A stretch of 35,948 bases of DNA. It comes from Gammaproteobacteria bacterium. Its GTDB lineage: Bacteria > Pseudomonadota > Gammaproteobacteria > Pseudomonadales > Azotimanducaceae. This document shows, piece after piece, positions 26,388 to 35,076 of the stretch. The notes under the pieces are model-generated. The model worked only from the letters and a program-made list of their open reading frames with translations. It was not told the DNA's origin and made no database searches. Every line of letters begins with the position of its first letter. The first letter of the stretch is position 1. The stretch spans positions 1 to 35,948 of the forward strand of contig DTZW01000098.1 of assembly GCA_012961165.1 (NCBI GenBank), in the 5' to 3' direction. Both the position numbers and the translations under genes were made by a program.

Positions 26388-26497
26388 ATTGATGAAGATA
26401 TATATTGATTCATCGTTTTATTATGGCCTTTTGGTTCGCTAGAACAAGTAAAAGACAAATTCCAACATAATTGGCACTCACTGACTGAGGTTAAACC
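26388..26497. promoter_or_regulatory. Divergent promoter region between regulator and trpB-like gene
   Basis: This A/T-rich 110-bp gap must carry start signals for both genes. On the minus strand TTGTTC and CATAAT at 16-bp spacing form a weak sigma-70-like pair for the regulator. On the plus strand TTGGCAC (from 26470) resembles the -24 half of a sigma-54 site but no -12 half follows, so I do not call it. GAGGT precedes the trpB-like ATG. Confidence 0.4.
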
Positions 26498-27856
26498 ATG
26501 CAAACAAAAATAACGTTACCTGAATCCTCGATACCAGATCATTGGTACAACGTCGTTGCTGATATGCCTAACCAACCACTCCCTTATATTGGACCTGAGG
26601 GCCAACCGATCACTCCCGATGCCATGCAAGCAATTTTTCCGCCATCAATCATTGAACAGGAGATGTCTGGTGAACGCTGGATCGAAATACCTGAACCCGT
26701 CCGAGAGGCTCTCAAGTTGTGGCGCCCTTCGCCGCTGTACCGTGCGCATCGACTTGAACAGGCCATCGGGACACCTGCCCGGATCTATTACAAAAATGAA
26801 TCGGTCAGCCCGGCGGGCTCCCACAAACCCAATACAGCTGTAGCCCAAGCCTACTATAATCGCGAGGCCGGTATTAGTCACCTTGCTACTGAAACCGGGG
26901 CGGGTCAATGGGGTTGTGCACTCTCCCTTGCCGGACAAATGTTTGGACTCCAGGTTCATATTTACATGGTGAAAATAAGTTACGACCAGAAACCTGCAAG
27001 GCGCTCGATGATGCAAGCCTGGGGCGGGGAGGTGCACTCCAGCCCGTCCAATCTGACCGAATGTGGCCGAAAGATTCTTGATAAAGACCCCAACTGCAGT
27101 GGTTCACTCGGTATCGCCATATCAGAGGCGGTAGAAGAAGCCGCGGGTAAGGAAGACACAAACTACGCACTTGGTTCGGTGCTCAATCATGTCCTGCTAC
27201 ATCAAACCGTCATCGGCCAGGAGGCCAAAGCCCAACTGGCACTGGTTGACGAATACCCGGATGTAATTTTCGCTCCATGCGGTGGAGGGTCTAATTTTGG
27301 GGGAATTGCCTTTCCGTTCTTCGCTGACAAAGCTGCCGGAAAGGAAGTGCAGCTTGTTGCGGTTGAACCAACATCATGCCCCACACTCACCAAGGGAACC
27401 TATGCCTGGGATTGGGGAGATTCTGCCGGTCTGACACCAATAATGAAAATGTACACGCTTGGCCATGACTTTGTGCCACCAGGTATCCACGCGGGTGGAC
27501 TCCGATACCACGGCGCCTCTGCCCTGGTCAGCCAGCTTTATCACGAGGGGCTTATAGACGCAGTTTCAATACCACAGACAGAGACGTTCGAGGCGGGTCT
27601 TTTATTTGCAAGAACCGAAGGCATTATTCCGGCACCAGAATCAACCCATGCGCTGGCCGCCATGATACGCGAGGCTAAATCCTGCAAAGAAAGCGGCGAA
27701 CAGAAAACGCTATTGTTTAACCTGTCCGGGCATGGTCATTTCGATTTGAGTGCCTATGATCGTTTTATCAGTGGGGAATTACGGGATGAGGAATATTCAA
27801 GCGAAGCCATTGCGGCGTCTCTACAAAACCTACCCAATGTTGCTTTTGAAGAATAA
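26498..27856 (+). CDS. Tryptophan synthase beta-like protein, TrpB2 type
   Basis: This 452-aa PLP enzyme has the long TrpB2 form. PLP lysine: GSHKPNTA (about residue 108); substrate loop TETGAGQWG; phosphate-binding CGGGSNFGG; C-terminal NLSGHGHFD. Core residues look intact, so activity is plausible. TrpB2 proteins condense indole with serine (or phosphoserine in some archaea) and often lack a TrpA partner; no trpA or other trp gene is near. It is divergent from the aromatic regulator and converges with the DUF1329 gene, separated by a perfect inverted repeat. A normal indole salvage role and a special role with aromatic compounds both remain open. Confidence 0.9.
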   Translation: MQTKITLPESSIPDHWYNVVADMPNQPLPYIGPEGQPITPDAMQAIFPPSIIEQEMSGERWIEIPEPVREALKLWRPSPLYRAHRLEQAIGTPARIYYKNESVSPAGSHKPNTAVAQAYYNREAGISHLATETGAGQWGCALSLAGQMFGLQVHIYMVKISYDQKPARRSMMQAWGGEVHSSPSNLTECGRKILDKDPNCSGSLGIAISEAVEEAAGKEDTNYALGSVLNHVLLHQTVIGQEAKAQLALVDEYPDVIFAPCGGGSNFGGIAFPFFADKAAGKEVQLVAVEPTSCPTLTKGTYAWDWGDSAGLTPIMKMYTLGHDFVPPGIHAGGLRYHGASALVSQLYHEGLIDAVSIPQTETFEAGLLFARTEGIIPAPESTHALAAMIREAKSCKESGEQKTLLFNLSGHGHFDLSAYDRFISGELRDEEYSSEAIAASLQNLPNVAFEE

Positions 27857-27876
27857 ACAAAAAGAGTAACGCAATA

Positions 27877-27903
27877 GGCAGGGTTGCAAATTGCAACCCT
27901 GCC
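27877..27903. terminator. Bidirectional terminator-like hairpin
   Basis: A perfect 13-bp inverted repeat (GGCAGGGTTGCAA and its complement, one central base) lies between the convergent trpB-like and DUF1329 genes. Read on the minus strand it is followed after about 13 nt by CTCTTTTTG, so termination of the envelope operon looks best supported; the plus-strand side lacks a T-run. Confidence 0.75.
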
Positions 27904-27911
27904 GTCTCGCA

Positions 27912-29327
27912 TTAGCGATAGTCTCGAAGTTGGTCAACATCAAACATTTCTTCCGTGACAATCAAATCTCGCCTTTCCCAATTCGGTGTCATGTACAAGG
28001 TGGTCATCCGCTTGGTGACGTAGTTATTAACCATCACGTAGCGCCATTGTGCGTCACCTTCACTCGGTCGCCATGCACGGCTATCTTCCCAGTTTCTGTA
28101 GGGATTTCCTCTTGGGTCCCAAGTCATATGGTACTGCATGTAATAAAATTCCTTGTCAACCCAGGTGCGGCGCTTTGAGTACATGTACTTGCCGGTTTTA
28201 TCAATGATGTCCAATATCCAAACAGGACGAAGTTCCAGCTCCATTGATTCGTAGTTACACGCATCCTCAGTCAACACAGCAGAGTCATATACATATCCGA
28301 CCTCCGGAGAAGCAAGCACATAACCTTCGCCAACCAGTTTGTATTCAAAGGACTCCACATCAGTTTTCCCCCAGTAGGCACGCCAGTCATCCCAGGTGAG
28401 TTCCTGTCCTGAGGCTATCGGGTCTTGTGCATCTGAACCGGTCAAGACTCGCGTGCGGCGAAGGCTTGGAATAAAGACCTTAAAGTCATCATCCTTCTTG
28501 GCATCCGCATACCGTTGGCGTACACCAGCCAATCCACGAATATCATAAGGTTCGAGAAAGAAAATGGATCCACCTTCGATGTAATCCTCTTTCCCTGCAA
28601 TATCGCCGAACGGCTCTACATTCTGGCGATTATGATAGTGCCACCACCAGAGATCGGCCTTGTATTCACTATCAACTTTTCCAGCCGGTGTGCAGGCACG
28701 CATATGAATGGGTTCAAAATCAAGCGTGTCGGTGTTCACCGAATGGGCGACGTATGACCAGTTCAATTCCAACCCGTTTTTCGGATTCATGAATGGCACC
28801 GAGGTCGCCCCAGGACCTGACATCAAAGCATAGGAGCCATCGGGGTATAACAATTCACCGGCCTCATTGATTTGCAGCTCTATGTTTTTCTCCTTGAGTT
28901 CCTTGGTCCCCTGTAAATACCCCTTGTGCATATAATAGGTATTAGTGGGAACGATGGTGATCTCTTTGATATGGCTCCAATCAGAGGTGAGATGACCAAG
29001 AAGCTCTTCCGGAAGAAAATCCTTCAGCCACGGAAACTGGTCCATATTCTCACTGTTGATCTTCAGACCCGGTTTAAGCTCTTCGGGTAGTTCCGCATTC
29101 GCCAACAAGTCGTAGGAGTCGTAACCTCGAACTTCTCTCCATTCTTTTGCCAATGCGACGGCTGCAGGCTTGGATATTTCTTCCACCCATGCCGCATGAT
29201 TTGGATTTCCTGTTTGTTTGGCAAACTCTTTCCACGCTTCCAGCGCTTTATTGGTATCTGCAAATCCTGAGGAACTGCAGAAGAGTGCAAACAGCCATAT
29301 CGAATTGAATTTTTTTAATGATTTCAT
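27912..29327 (-). CDS. DUF1329-family exported protein
   Basis: This 471-aa protein carries an N-terminal signal peptide (MKSLKKFNSIWLFALFCSS, probable cleavage near FADT). The DUF1329 family has a predicted outer-membrane-associated, beta-rich fold; the C-terminal part with RRTWVDKEFYYMQYHMTWDP and repeated aromatic residues fits it. The ATG at 29327, with AGGAGA upstream, is preferred over the track's 29360 because it begins the signal peptide. It is the last gene of the Ycf48/RND/DUF1302/DUF1329 operon. The function is not established; co-occurrence with DUF1302 and RND genes near catabolic genes suggests handling of hydrophobic compounds at the outer membrane. Confidence 0.88.
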   Translation of the reverse strand: MKSLKKFNSIWLFALFCSSSGFADTNKALEAWKEFAKQTGNPNHAAWVEEISKPAAVALAKEWREVRGYDSYDLLANAELPEELKPGLKINSENMDQFPWLKDFLPEELLGHLTSDWSHIKEITIVPTNTYYMHKGYLQGTKELKEKNIELQINEAGELLYPDGSYALMSGPGATSVPFMNPKNGLELNWSYVAHSVNTDTLDFEPIHMRACTPAGKVDSEYKADLWWWHYHNRQNVEPFGDIAGKEDYIEGGSIFFLEPYDIRGLAGVRQRYADAKKDDDFKVFIPSLRRTRVLTGSDAQDPIASGQELTWDDWRAYWGKTDVESFEYKLVGEGYVLASPEVGYVYDSAVLTEDACNYESMELELRPVWILDIIDKTGKYMYSKRRTWVDKEFYYMQYHMTWDPRGNPYRNWEDSRAWRPSEGDAQWRYVMVNNYVTKRMTTLYMTPNWERRDLIVTEEMFDVDQLRDYR

Positions 29328-29376
29328 TAACTTTTTCTCCTGGTTTAAATTGCATTCCACCGCGCCATAGCAATGT

Positions 29377-31299
29377 TTAAAATTGATAGGTTATCGATAG
29401 TTCTATAAAGTCTTTGTCGTCGAATATTCCTATCGGCGCCACCTCAGCACGACCACTAAAGTGCTGTATCTCCAGCCGAGGACGCCAGTGTCCGCCAAAG
29501 TAATTAAAATCTATTCGTTGTCTATAACTCGTGCCATGACCATCAATATTTCTGATAAAAAGCCCTTCCAGGACTAGGCGTTGGTTATCCAGAGGCGCGC
29601 TCCACAAAAACGTGACGTAGTTTTGGTTAGTCTCAACTTCAGTAGTTCCATAAGGTGCCTGTGCCATCAAATTGTCGGCATCCTCAGTGTGCAAATTGAA
29701 CCACTGGAAACTGGTGAATATTGATTTTTGTTGCCCGGCCCAGCCAGGTACCCACAAGGGGTAGTCAAAGCCCATCATCAGAGAAGTCACATCTCTTTCC
29801 ACAATCGAAGCTGAAGGACTGACGAAATTTGCAACTGCCCCCTTCTCCGACTGTGCCGCGAAGAATGGATTTTGAACAACGCTTTGATTAAAGGGTTTGT
29901 CGAATTCATGGGACAATTCAATACGCATCGATGGCGACGTGCCTTTGGGGCCAAAAGAGACAAAGTCTCCCATATCCCTCGTAAAGCTAGCCCCAACAAG
30001 TTTCTGCCGATAGGTAAAATCCAGATCAATATGTACCGAAACAGAGCACTCCAGACCCGTCCCGCCGGGATCGTTCACGGGATCATTACACCCTCCACCC
30101 GTCAGCAGGGTAAGCGGGCTTGTTGTCAAAGGACTTTTACCTGCCGCACCGCGAAGATACGGCAGATAACCGGATGGGTTTCCCGCGGTTGGCGATGTCG
30201 CAGTCGGATTGGCAAAATCAGGTAACCAGAGGGCCGCCAGCAGCGTCGCATGGTCAACCTCAACATTAGCGACCGAACCGGCGGGATCATTCACACCCGA
30301 CCCGACATGCACCGTCGCTCCGCGCATTTTTACGATAGGTAGATCCTGCCTGCCGTAAAACGCATTCAAGGTCATTGTGCCACCGAGTGACTCAAACTTT
30401 AATCTCACGCCGACTTCAGGTTCGTCAAAATCATCCATTTCGATGACATCGAGTTTCGCACCGAAAGCCACCGCACCCAGGCCTGACTGATGAGGCAACC
30501 CAATGTCGGAAAAATCTGGCCAGGGTAGCCCGAATGTGCCGCCGTCAGTTGCATCACTGGTTGTTGGATTGTTTACCAATACCTCACTATGGCGAACCTC
30601 AGGAATGATATTCACTTCCAGCACTGGGCGTTTCATACCGATTGCTTCAAAAGGCGCGGCAATACCCATTTTACTAAAATTAAAGTCCGCAGAAATCATC
30701 CACGCAGGAATCCGAATTTCATCGGTATCCTTAAACACAAATCGCTCACGCAAGTCCTGAGCATGAAGAATATCTAACAGCCGCAAGCCATCAGATTGAC
30801 CCCACCCACGTTGAAACTTGCCGACCTTGAATGTGTATCGACGTTTCGAGTCTTTGTACTTTAAAGAGAGCTCGCGAATCACCTCGTCATCAAAATCATC
30901 GAAGATATCGAGTTCATCGTTGGGTGCACAAAATTCCCTTGCCTGAAGATTGCAATTGCTGGCGCCGTGCTGAAAACTGCCGCTGGGAAAGGGTGGACCA
31001 GCGAACAGGTTTTTCAACCCGCCGGTGCGCTCGACGAAATCGGGATCATTCGCCTGCCCTCTAACCCACAAATTGCCGATAAGCGTCAGATTGCGATTCG
31101 GGCGATAAGTTGCCTTAATCTCTGATAGATAATTCTGCGGGCCATCATCCGACCCCTGTTCCAGGTCATATAGAACGGAGTAACCGGCTTTTAACCTGCC
31201 GTCCACGGTCAAACCTTTCACATCAATATCAAGAGCAGATACTGGCGCAGAAACGATCAGGCCAAGTAATACTAATAGTTTTAGTTGAAATTCCCTCAT
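29377..31299 (-). CDS. DUF1302-family outer-membrane protein
   Basis: This 640-aa exported protein starts with a signal peptide (LKLLVLLGLIVSAPVSA, cleavage before LDID) and ends with a terminal aromatic (ITYQF) and many alternating beta strands, as in outer-membrane barrels. The DUF1302 family assignment is by its N-terminal LDIDVKGLTVDGRLKAGYS and long strand-rich body. GGAGAAA precedes the ATG. It lies between the RND transporter (22 bp) and the DUF1329 gene (49 bp). A role as a channel or receptor for a hydrophobic substrate is a reasonable but unproven inference. Confidence 0.85.
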   Translation of the reverse strand: MREFQLKLLVLLGLIVSAPVSALDIDVKGLTVDGRLKAGYSVLYDLEQGSDDGPQNYLSEIKATYRPNRNLTLIGNLWVRGQANDPDFVERTGGLKNLFAGPPFPSGSFQHGASNCNLQAREFCAPNDELDIFDDFDDEVIRELSLKYKDSKRRYTFKVGKFQRGWGQSDGLRLLDILHAQDLRERFVFKDTDEIRIPAWMISADFNFSKMGIAAPFEAIGMKRPVLEVNIIPEVRHSEVLVNNPTTSDATDGGTFGLPWPDFSDIGLPHQSGLGAVAFGAKLDVIEMDDFDEPEVGVRLKFESLGGTMTLNAFYGRQDLPIVKMRGATVHVGSGVNDPAGSVANVEVDHATLLAALWLPDFANPTATSPTAGNPSGYLPYLRGAAGKSPLTTSPLTLLTGGGCNDPVNDPGGTGLECSVSVHIDLDFTYRQKLVGASFTRDMGDFVSFGPKGTSPSMRIELSHEFDKPFNQSVVQNPFFAAQSEKGAVANFVSPSASIVERDVTSLMMGFDYPLWVPGWAGQQKSIFTSFQWFNLHTEDADNLMAQAPYGTTEVETNQNYVTFLWSAPLDNQRLVLEGLFIRNIDGHGTSYRQRIDFNYFGGHWRPRLEIQHFSGRAEVAPIGIFDDKDFIELSITYQF

Positions 31300-31321
31300 A
31301 GAATTTTCTCCAGTGATGGGC

Positions 31322-33706
31322 TTACGATGCCGCAGGTAGTTCTTGTGAATTAATAGCGGCTGTTGCCGCCGTTTCTGGTTCGAAGGTACTGTTTCTTTCC
31401 GGAAACAGAGATTTAGGCTTGAATGCGGCCAACGCAGCGGGCAGGAACAACAACGAGCCCAACATGTTCATGAACAGCACCAATCCCAACAACATGCCCA
31501 TTTCAGATTGAAAGCGAAGTGGAGACATAAATGCCCAGGGTAGCAGTGGACCGATCATCGTTATCGCAGTAACGAAGATTGCATTACCCGAGGTCAGGAA
31601 TGCTCGATGTATTGCATCAGCAATAGTATCCGTGGCTTTCGCATACTCTTCTTTAATGCGATCAACCATATAAATACCGTAGTCGACGCCTAACCCCACG
31701 CCGAGCGCGGCTAAAGGCAAAGTGCTCACGTTTAATCCCACCTCTTTCCACGCCATAAACGCGTACGTCAGTGAATTTGCCGTGGCCAGGCTGAATAGCA
31801 AAATAAACGCTACTGTCGGGGAGCGATAATAGATGAGAATGCAGGTTCCAATCACAATGGCAATCGCGATCATTATTTTGATATTTGACTCAGTGATTTC
31901 GCGATTCAGGGCCTCTACAATGCCAATCTGCCCGCCTGAATATAAAAAATCGGCTTCTGAAACAATTTCATCTTCAAGGGTAAAAAAGCCTTCAAGCGTT
32001 TTGGTCATATTTTCTATCGTCGGCACACTGTGATCTTCGAGAAAAAACGATACATTGCCGATTTCCCAATCTACATTTGTAAAAGCCGCAAAATCTCCCG
32101 GCTCTCCTCGAGAACGGTACATATAGATATCAAACCCGATCTCTTCTTTCGTGTCCGGAAGAATTTCATAAGATGGATCTCCCTCATACAAAACCGAATT
32201 GACAAGTTTTATAATCGGCACAAGGCTTTGCGCTGGACGGACTTCCCGCATGTGTTCATACATATAGCGATCCATCGCTTCGATCTGGTGGTAAACGGTC
32301 GGGTCCAGCATCGTGTTTTTGTCACCTTCGATGTAAACCTGCATCAGATCAGTACCCAGAAACGAATACCTGGTATTGATTGACTCAGAATCGAGGTTGT
32401 ATCGCGCATCTGGCCACAGGATTGCGCTTCCCTTGGTATCTCCAACCGTCAGATTTGAGGCATAGGTCATACCCAGTGCAAACAACCCGAGCGTCACCCC
32501 AATGACAATGAATTTGTGATCTTCAATATCAATGACTGTAGTCCAGATTTTGTTGAGTAACTTCGAACCGGTATTATGGGAAACCGGTGGTTTCATCAAA
32601 CACAGCAGTGATGCCGCGAGAATCAATGCCGGGATGATAGACAACAGCCATAACCCGCAAATAATTGCCAACCCCTTGATGCTGGGTATCGCCACCAAAC
32701 CCAGTACACCAAAACCCGCAGCATCGGTAAAAATAGCTGCAGTACTGGGCACCATGACCCTGGCCAGCCCTTCCTTGGTACAAAGCCGCAAATTGTCAGG
32801 ACGTGTCGAGGCGTTATCAACATTGTCCAGAATCCGCGTCGTTAATTGCACACCGTGTGACAGGACAATGGCGAAAATAAAGGCTGGTAGCAGAACGAGG
32901 AGTGGATCAAGGTTGTATCCGAAAGCCCCCATTGTACCGAGGCCCCATATGGTCGCTACCACAGCGGTTGTCATGGGTACAAACACACCAATCCATGTAC
33001 GGAAATACAGGTACAACACCATCGCGACTATGGCCAGAGAAATAGCAAGGATCAATACAACAGAATCAAGGGCCTGATAAATGTAGCCGAGCAGGATCGG
33101 TCTGCCCACAAAATTTAGCGATAAATCATCGTCCTCCATTTCTATCCTGAGATTCAGGAAAAAACCCAGGATACTTTCAAAATCTGAATCATCTTTGAAG
33201 TCTGCAATGATCATCATTGAGGATTCATCATCCGAAACCAGAAACCCGCGATATTGGCTATTCACGGCCCGACGAAATTGTTCCATAGACGCTGAATCTC
33301 GCGGCAAGTCTGGCCACAGGATCGCGTCAACTTCAACCGTTCCACCGCCACCGGTAATGGCCTTGGTCTTACGTAGAATCATGGACTGGCTGAGATGGCG
33401 GTAAGTGGACGGGTGGTAGTAAATTTCTTCCGCAATTTTCTTGTATTTCTCTAGAAACTGAGTCGAGTAAACATTCCCGCTTTCACTTTTTACTTCGATT
33501 AGCGTCGTGTTAGCACCACCAAACTGATCCCCAAACCGTAAAAACAGCTCCACATTGTTTGCCCCTTCCGGCAGCATCTCTTCAAGAACAACGTTGAGGG
33601 ATAAACCTTTATAGATGAAGTAAGCAGGGACTATAGTGGTAGCTAAAAGCACTATGAGAACCCAGCCTGCATACTTTGCAACAAATGCTGAAATAACGTT
33701 GGACAT
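31322..33706 (-). CDS. RND-superfamily transporter (MMPL-like)
   Basis: This 794-aa inner-membrane protein has two repeats, each with one leading membrane helix (VLIVLLATTIVPAYFIY near the start), a periplasmic loop, and a five-helix bundle (about 210-370 and 600-770). The second bundle has GLGVDYGIYMVDRIKEEY, a hallmark of predicted RND/MMPL exporters. It is shorter than the 1000-residue drug-efflux RND proteins and has no periplasmic adaptor gene nearby. Its ATG overlaps the stop of the Ycf48-like gene (TGATG). In this operon type it may move lipids or hydrophobic substrates between membranes; direction is not known. Confidence 0.9.
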   Translation of the reverse strand: MSNVISAFVAKYAGWVLIVLLATTIVPAYFIYKGLSLNVVLEEMLPEGANNVELFLRFGDQFGGANTTLIEVKSESGNVYSTQFLEKYKKIAEEIYYHPSTYRHLSQSMILRKTKAITGGGGTVEVDAILWPDLPRDSASMEQFRRAVNSQYRGFLVSDDESSMMIIADFKDDSDFESILGFFLNLRIEMEDDDLSLNFVGRPILLGYIYQALDSVVLILAISLAIVAMVLYLYFRTWIGVFVPMTTAVVATIWGLGTMGAFGYNLDPLLVLLPAFIFAIVLSHGVQLTTRILDNVDNASTRPDNLRLCTKEGLARVMVPSTAAIFTDAAGFGVLGLVAIPSIKGLAIICGLWLLSIIPALILAASLLCLMKPPVSHNTGSKLLNKIWTTVIDIEDHKFIVIGVTLGLFALGMTYASNLTVGDTKGSAILWPDARYNLDSESINTRYSFLGTDLMQVYIEGDKNTMLDPTVYHQIEAMDRYMYEHMREVRPAQSLVPIIKLVNSVLYEGDPSYEILPDTKEEIGFDIYMYRSRGEPGDFAAFTNVDWEIGNVSFFLEDHSVPTIENMTKTLEGFFTLEDEIVSEADFLYSGGQIGIVEALNREITESNIKIMIAIAIVIGTCILIYYRSPTVAFILLFSLATANSLTYAFMAWKEVGLNVSTLPLAALGVGLGVDYGIYMVDRIKEEYAKATDTIADAIHRAFLTSGNAIFVTAITMIGPLLPWAFMSPLRFQSEMGMLLGLVLFMNMLGSLLFLPAALAAFKPKSLFPERNSTFEPETAATAAINSQELPAAS

Positions 33707-34890
33707 CAGTTCTCTCCCCAGCGGCTGGAGATGAGTCTAATCTTCCCGGATGCGGCAAGATTGAATGCCTCGTCGTAGCTCTGTTTTTCGAAATCGCCCG
33801 AAACAACCAATCCTCGAATACCAGATGCCCAAAATTCACCACCTGGCAAGACGTCGATGCCCCCCAACCAGATAAAACCCAAAGGAAAGCCAGCGCCAGC
33901 TGTCAACATCTCCGTGTTCAATCCTCTCGCTTTGATAAGTGTTGAACGACCTACAATCAACGCCTCACCGTTGCCTCCCATATCAACATCAAGCAGGTGC
34001 TCGCCAGTTTGGGATACGATGGGTGTTACCGAATATTCAATCTCACTGGCGGGAATTCCACCATAAGTGCTGCCAGTGTATTCACGACCCAGGCGTATTG
34101 CTTTTGCGCGCTCTCGGGCTTCCTTAAGGGCACGCTTTTTTGACACGCGCGCAACTATTTCAAGACGTTCATCGTCTGTCGCCAATGTGAGACGTACTGC
34201 ATTGCCGTCGAGCCCGACGACATAGGCGACTTCATCATTTCCATCAATCGCCAGCCAGGTCACCGAAATATCAATCGGGCTAATCAACCAGTGATCCCCG
34301 CCATTTTCAGTGTGGCCAATCACACCAAATTCACCTACGAGTAACGCACTGTTGTTGTCCTTTGCAAACACACCGTGCAAACGAGGGAGATCCCGACCTT
34401 CAAAACCCAGCAATTTCTGTTTTTGCCATGATTTGCCGCCGTCTTTGGTATTCCATATATTCGCCTCGTGGCCTACGACCCAACCATTGTTTCGGTCTAC
34501 GAAGGAGACATCACGAAGGTAGATACCGGCGATTTCTTTTTGGACAATCCATGAATCCCCACCATCTTCGGTAAAAAAAATAGAACCGCGGTGTCCTACT
34601 GCCCAACCGGTGTTCTCGTCGACAAACGAGATTCGCCTAATCAGTTCATTTCTACCGATGTAGCTCGCTTCCCAGGTCTCCCCGGCATCTTTGGTGCGTA
34701 ATACGGAGCCGCCATATCCAGCAACGAAACCCAGGGTTTCACTCGGAAATGCTACGGCAAATAGATTGTCCGGCCAGAATCGATGGAAGCTGGAATCTTC
34801 AGCATGAACCTGGCTGACAGCTCCCCATATTGCACCGGTCAGGCCAATTGCCAGCACAAAATATTTACCCTTTTTAGCTAGATCTAACAA
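33706..34890 (-). CDS. Ycf48/HCF136-like periplasmic beta-propeller protein
   Basis: This 394-aa exported protein has a signal peptide (cleavage near SQVHA/EDSS) and repeated BNR/Ycf48 motifs such as GGSVLRTKDAGETW, RGSIFFTEDGGDSW and EANIWNTKDGGKSW, forming a beta-propeller. Ycf48 is a photosystem II assembly factor in phototrophs; this relative in a non-photosynthetic locus must do something else, perhaps assembly of the neighbouring transporter. The first codon is TTG, with GGGGA 6 nt upstream; no in-frame ATG is closer. It is the first gene behind the exact sigma-54 promoter, with about 95 nt of leader. Confidence 0.88.
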   Translation of the reverse strand: MLDLAKKGKYFVLAIGLTGAIWGAVSQVHAEDSSFHRFWPDNLFAVAFPSETLGFVAGYGGSVLRTKDAGETWEASYIGRNELIRRISFVDENTGWAVGHRGSIFFTEDGGDSWIVQKEIAGIYLRDVSFVDRNNGWVVGHEANIWNTKDGGKSWQKQKLLGFEGRDLPRLHGVFAKDNNSALLVGEFGVIGHTENGGDHWLISPIDISVTWLAIDGNDEVAYVVGLDGNAVRLTLATDDERLEIVARVSKKRALKEARERAKAIRLGREYTGSTYGGIPASEIEYSVTPIVSQTGEHLLDVDMGGNGEALIVGRSTLIKARGLNTEMLTAGAGFPLGFIWLGGIDVLPGGEFWASGIRGLVVSGDFEKQSYDEAFNLAASGKIRLISSRWGEN

Positions 34891-34995
34891 TTACATTCCC
34901 CGCTCGCAGCGCCCGTTCACCTTCTTAATCTGTAAAGGCTGATATTATTTTTATTGGAACCGCACACATCAGCTTTTCTGGATGTTGTTAACAAA

Positions 34996-35010
34996 GCAAG
35001 TAGCGTGCCA
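34996..35010 (-). promoter_or_regulatory. Exact-consensus sigma-54 promoter for the envelope operon
   Basis: The minus strand reads TGGCACGCTACTTGC followed by T, an exact match to TGGCACG-N4-TTGCW. The transcription start should be about 95 bp upstream of the Ycf48-like TTG. A transposase gene begins about 140 bp upstream on the other strand, where enhancer sites would usually lie. I find no strong activator palindrome there; TTGACTATTTGA near 35064-35075 is only a loose match. Confidence 0.88.
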
Positions 35011-35076
35011 AGAAAATGAGGGCGGAATTAGGTAACTGCAGAGGTATCGATTCCCTGTTTTGTTGACTATTTGAGG

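Noticed and set aside
26470-26490. TTGGCAC as a -24 element for the trpB-like gene
   Set aside because: No TTGC-like -12 half at the required distance, and it lies too close to the ATG.
32532-33077. 181-codon plus-strand ORF inside the RND transporter gene
   Set aside because: Antisense shadow of a well-supported membrane protein gene.
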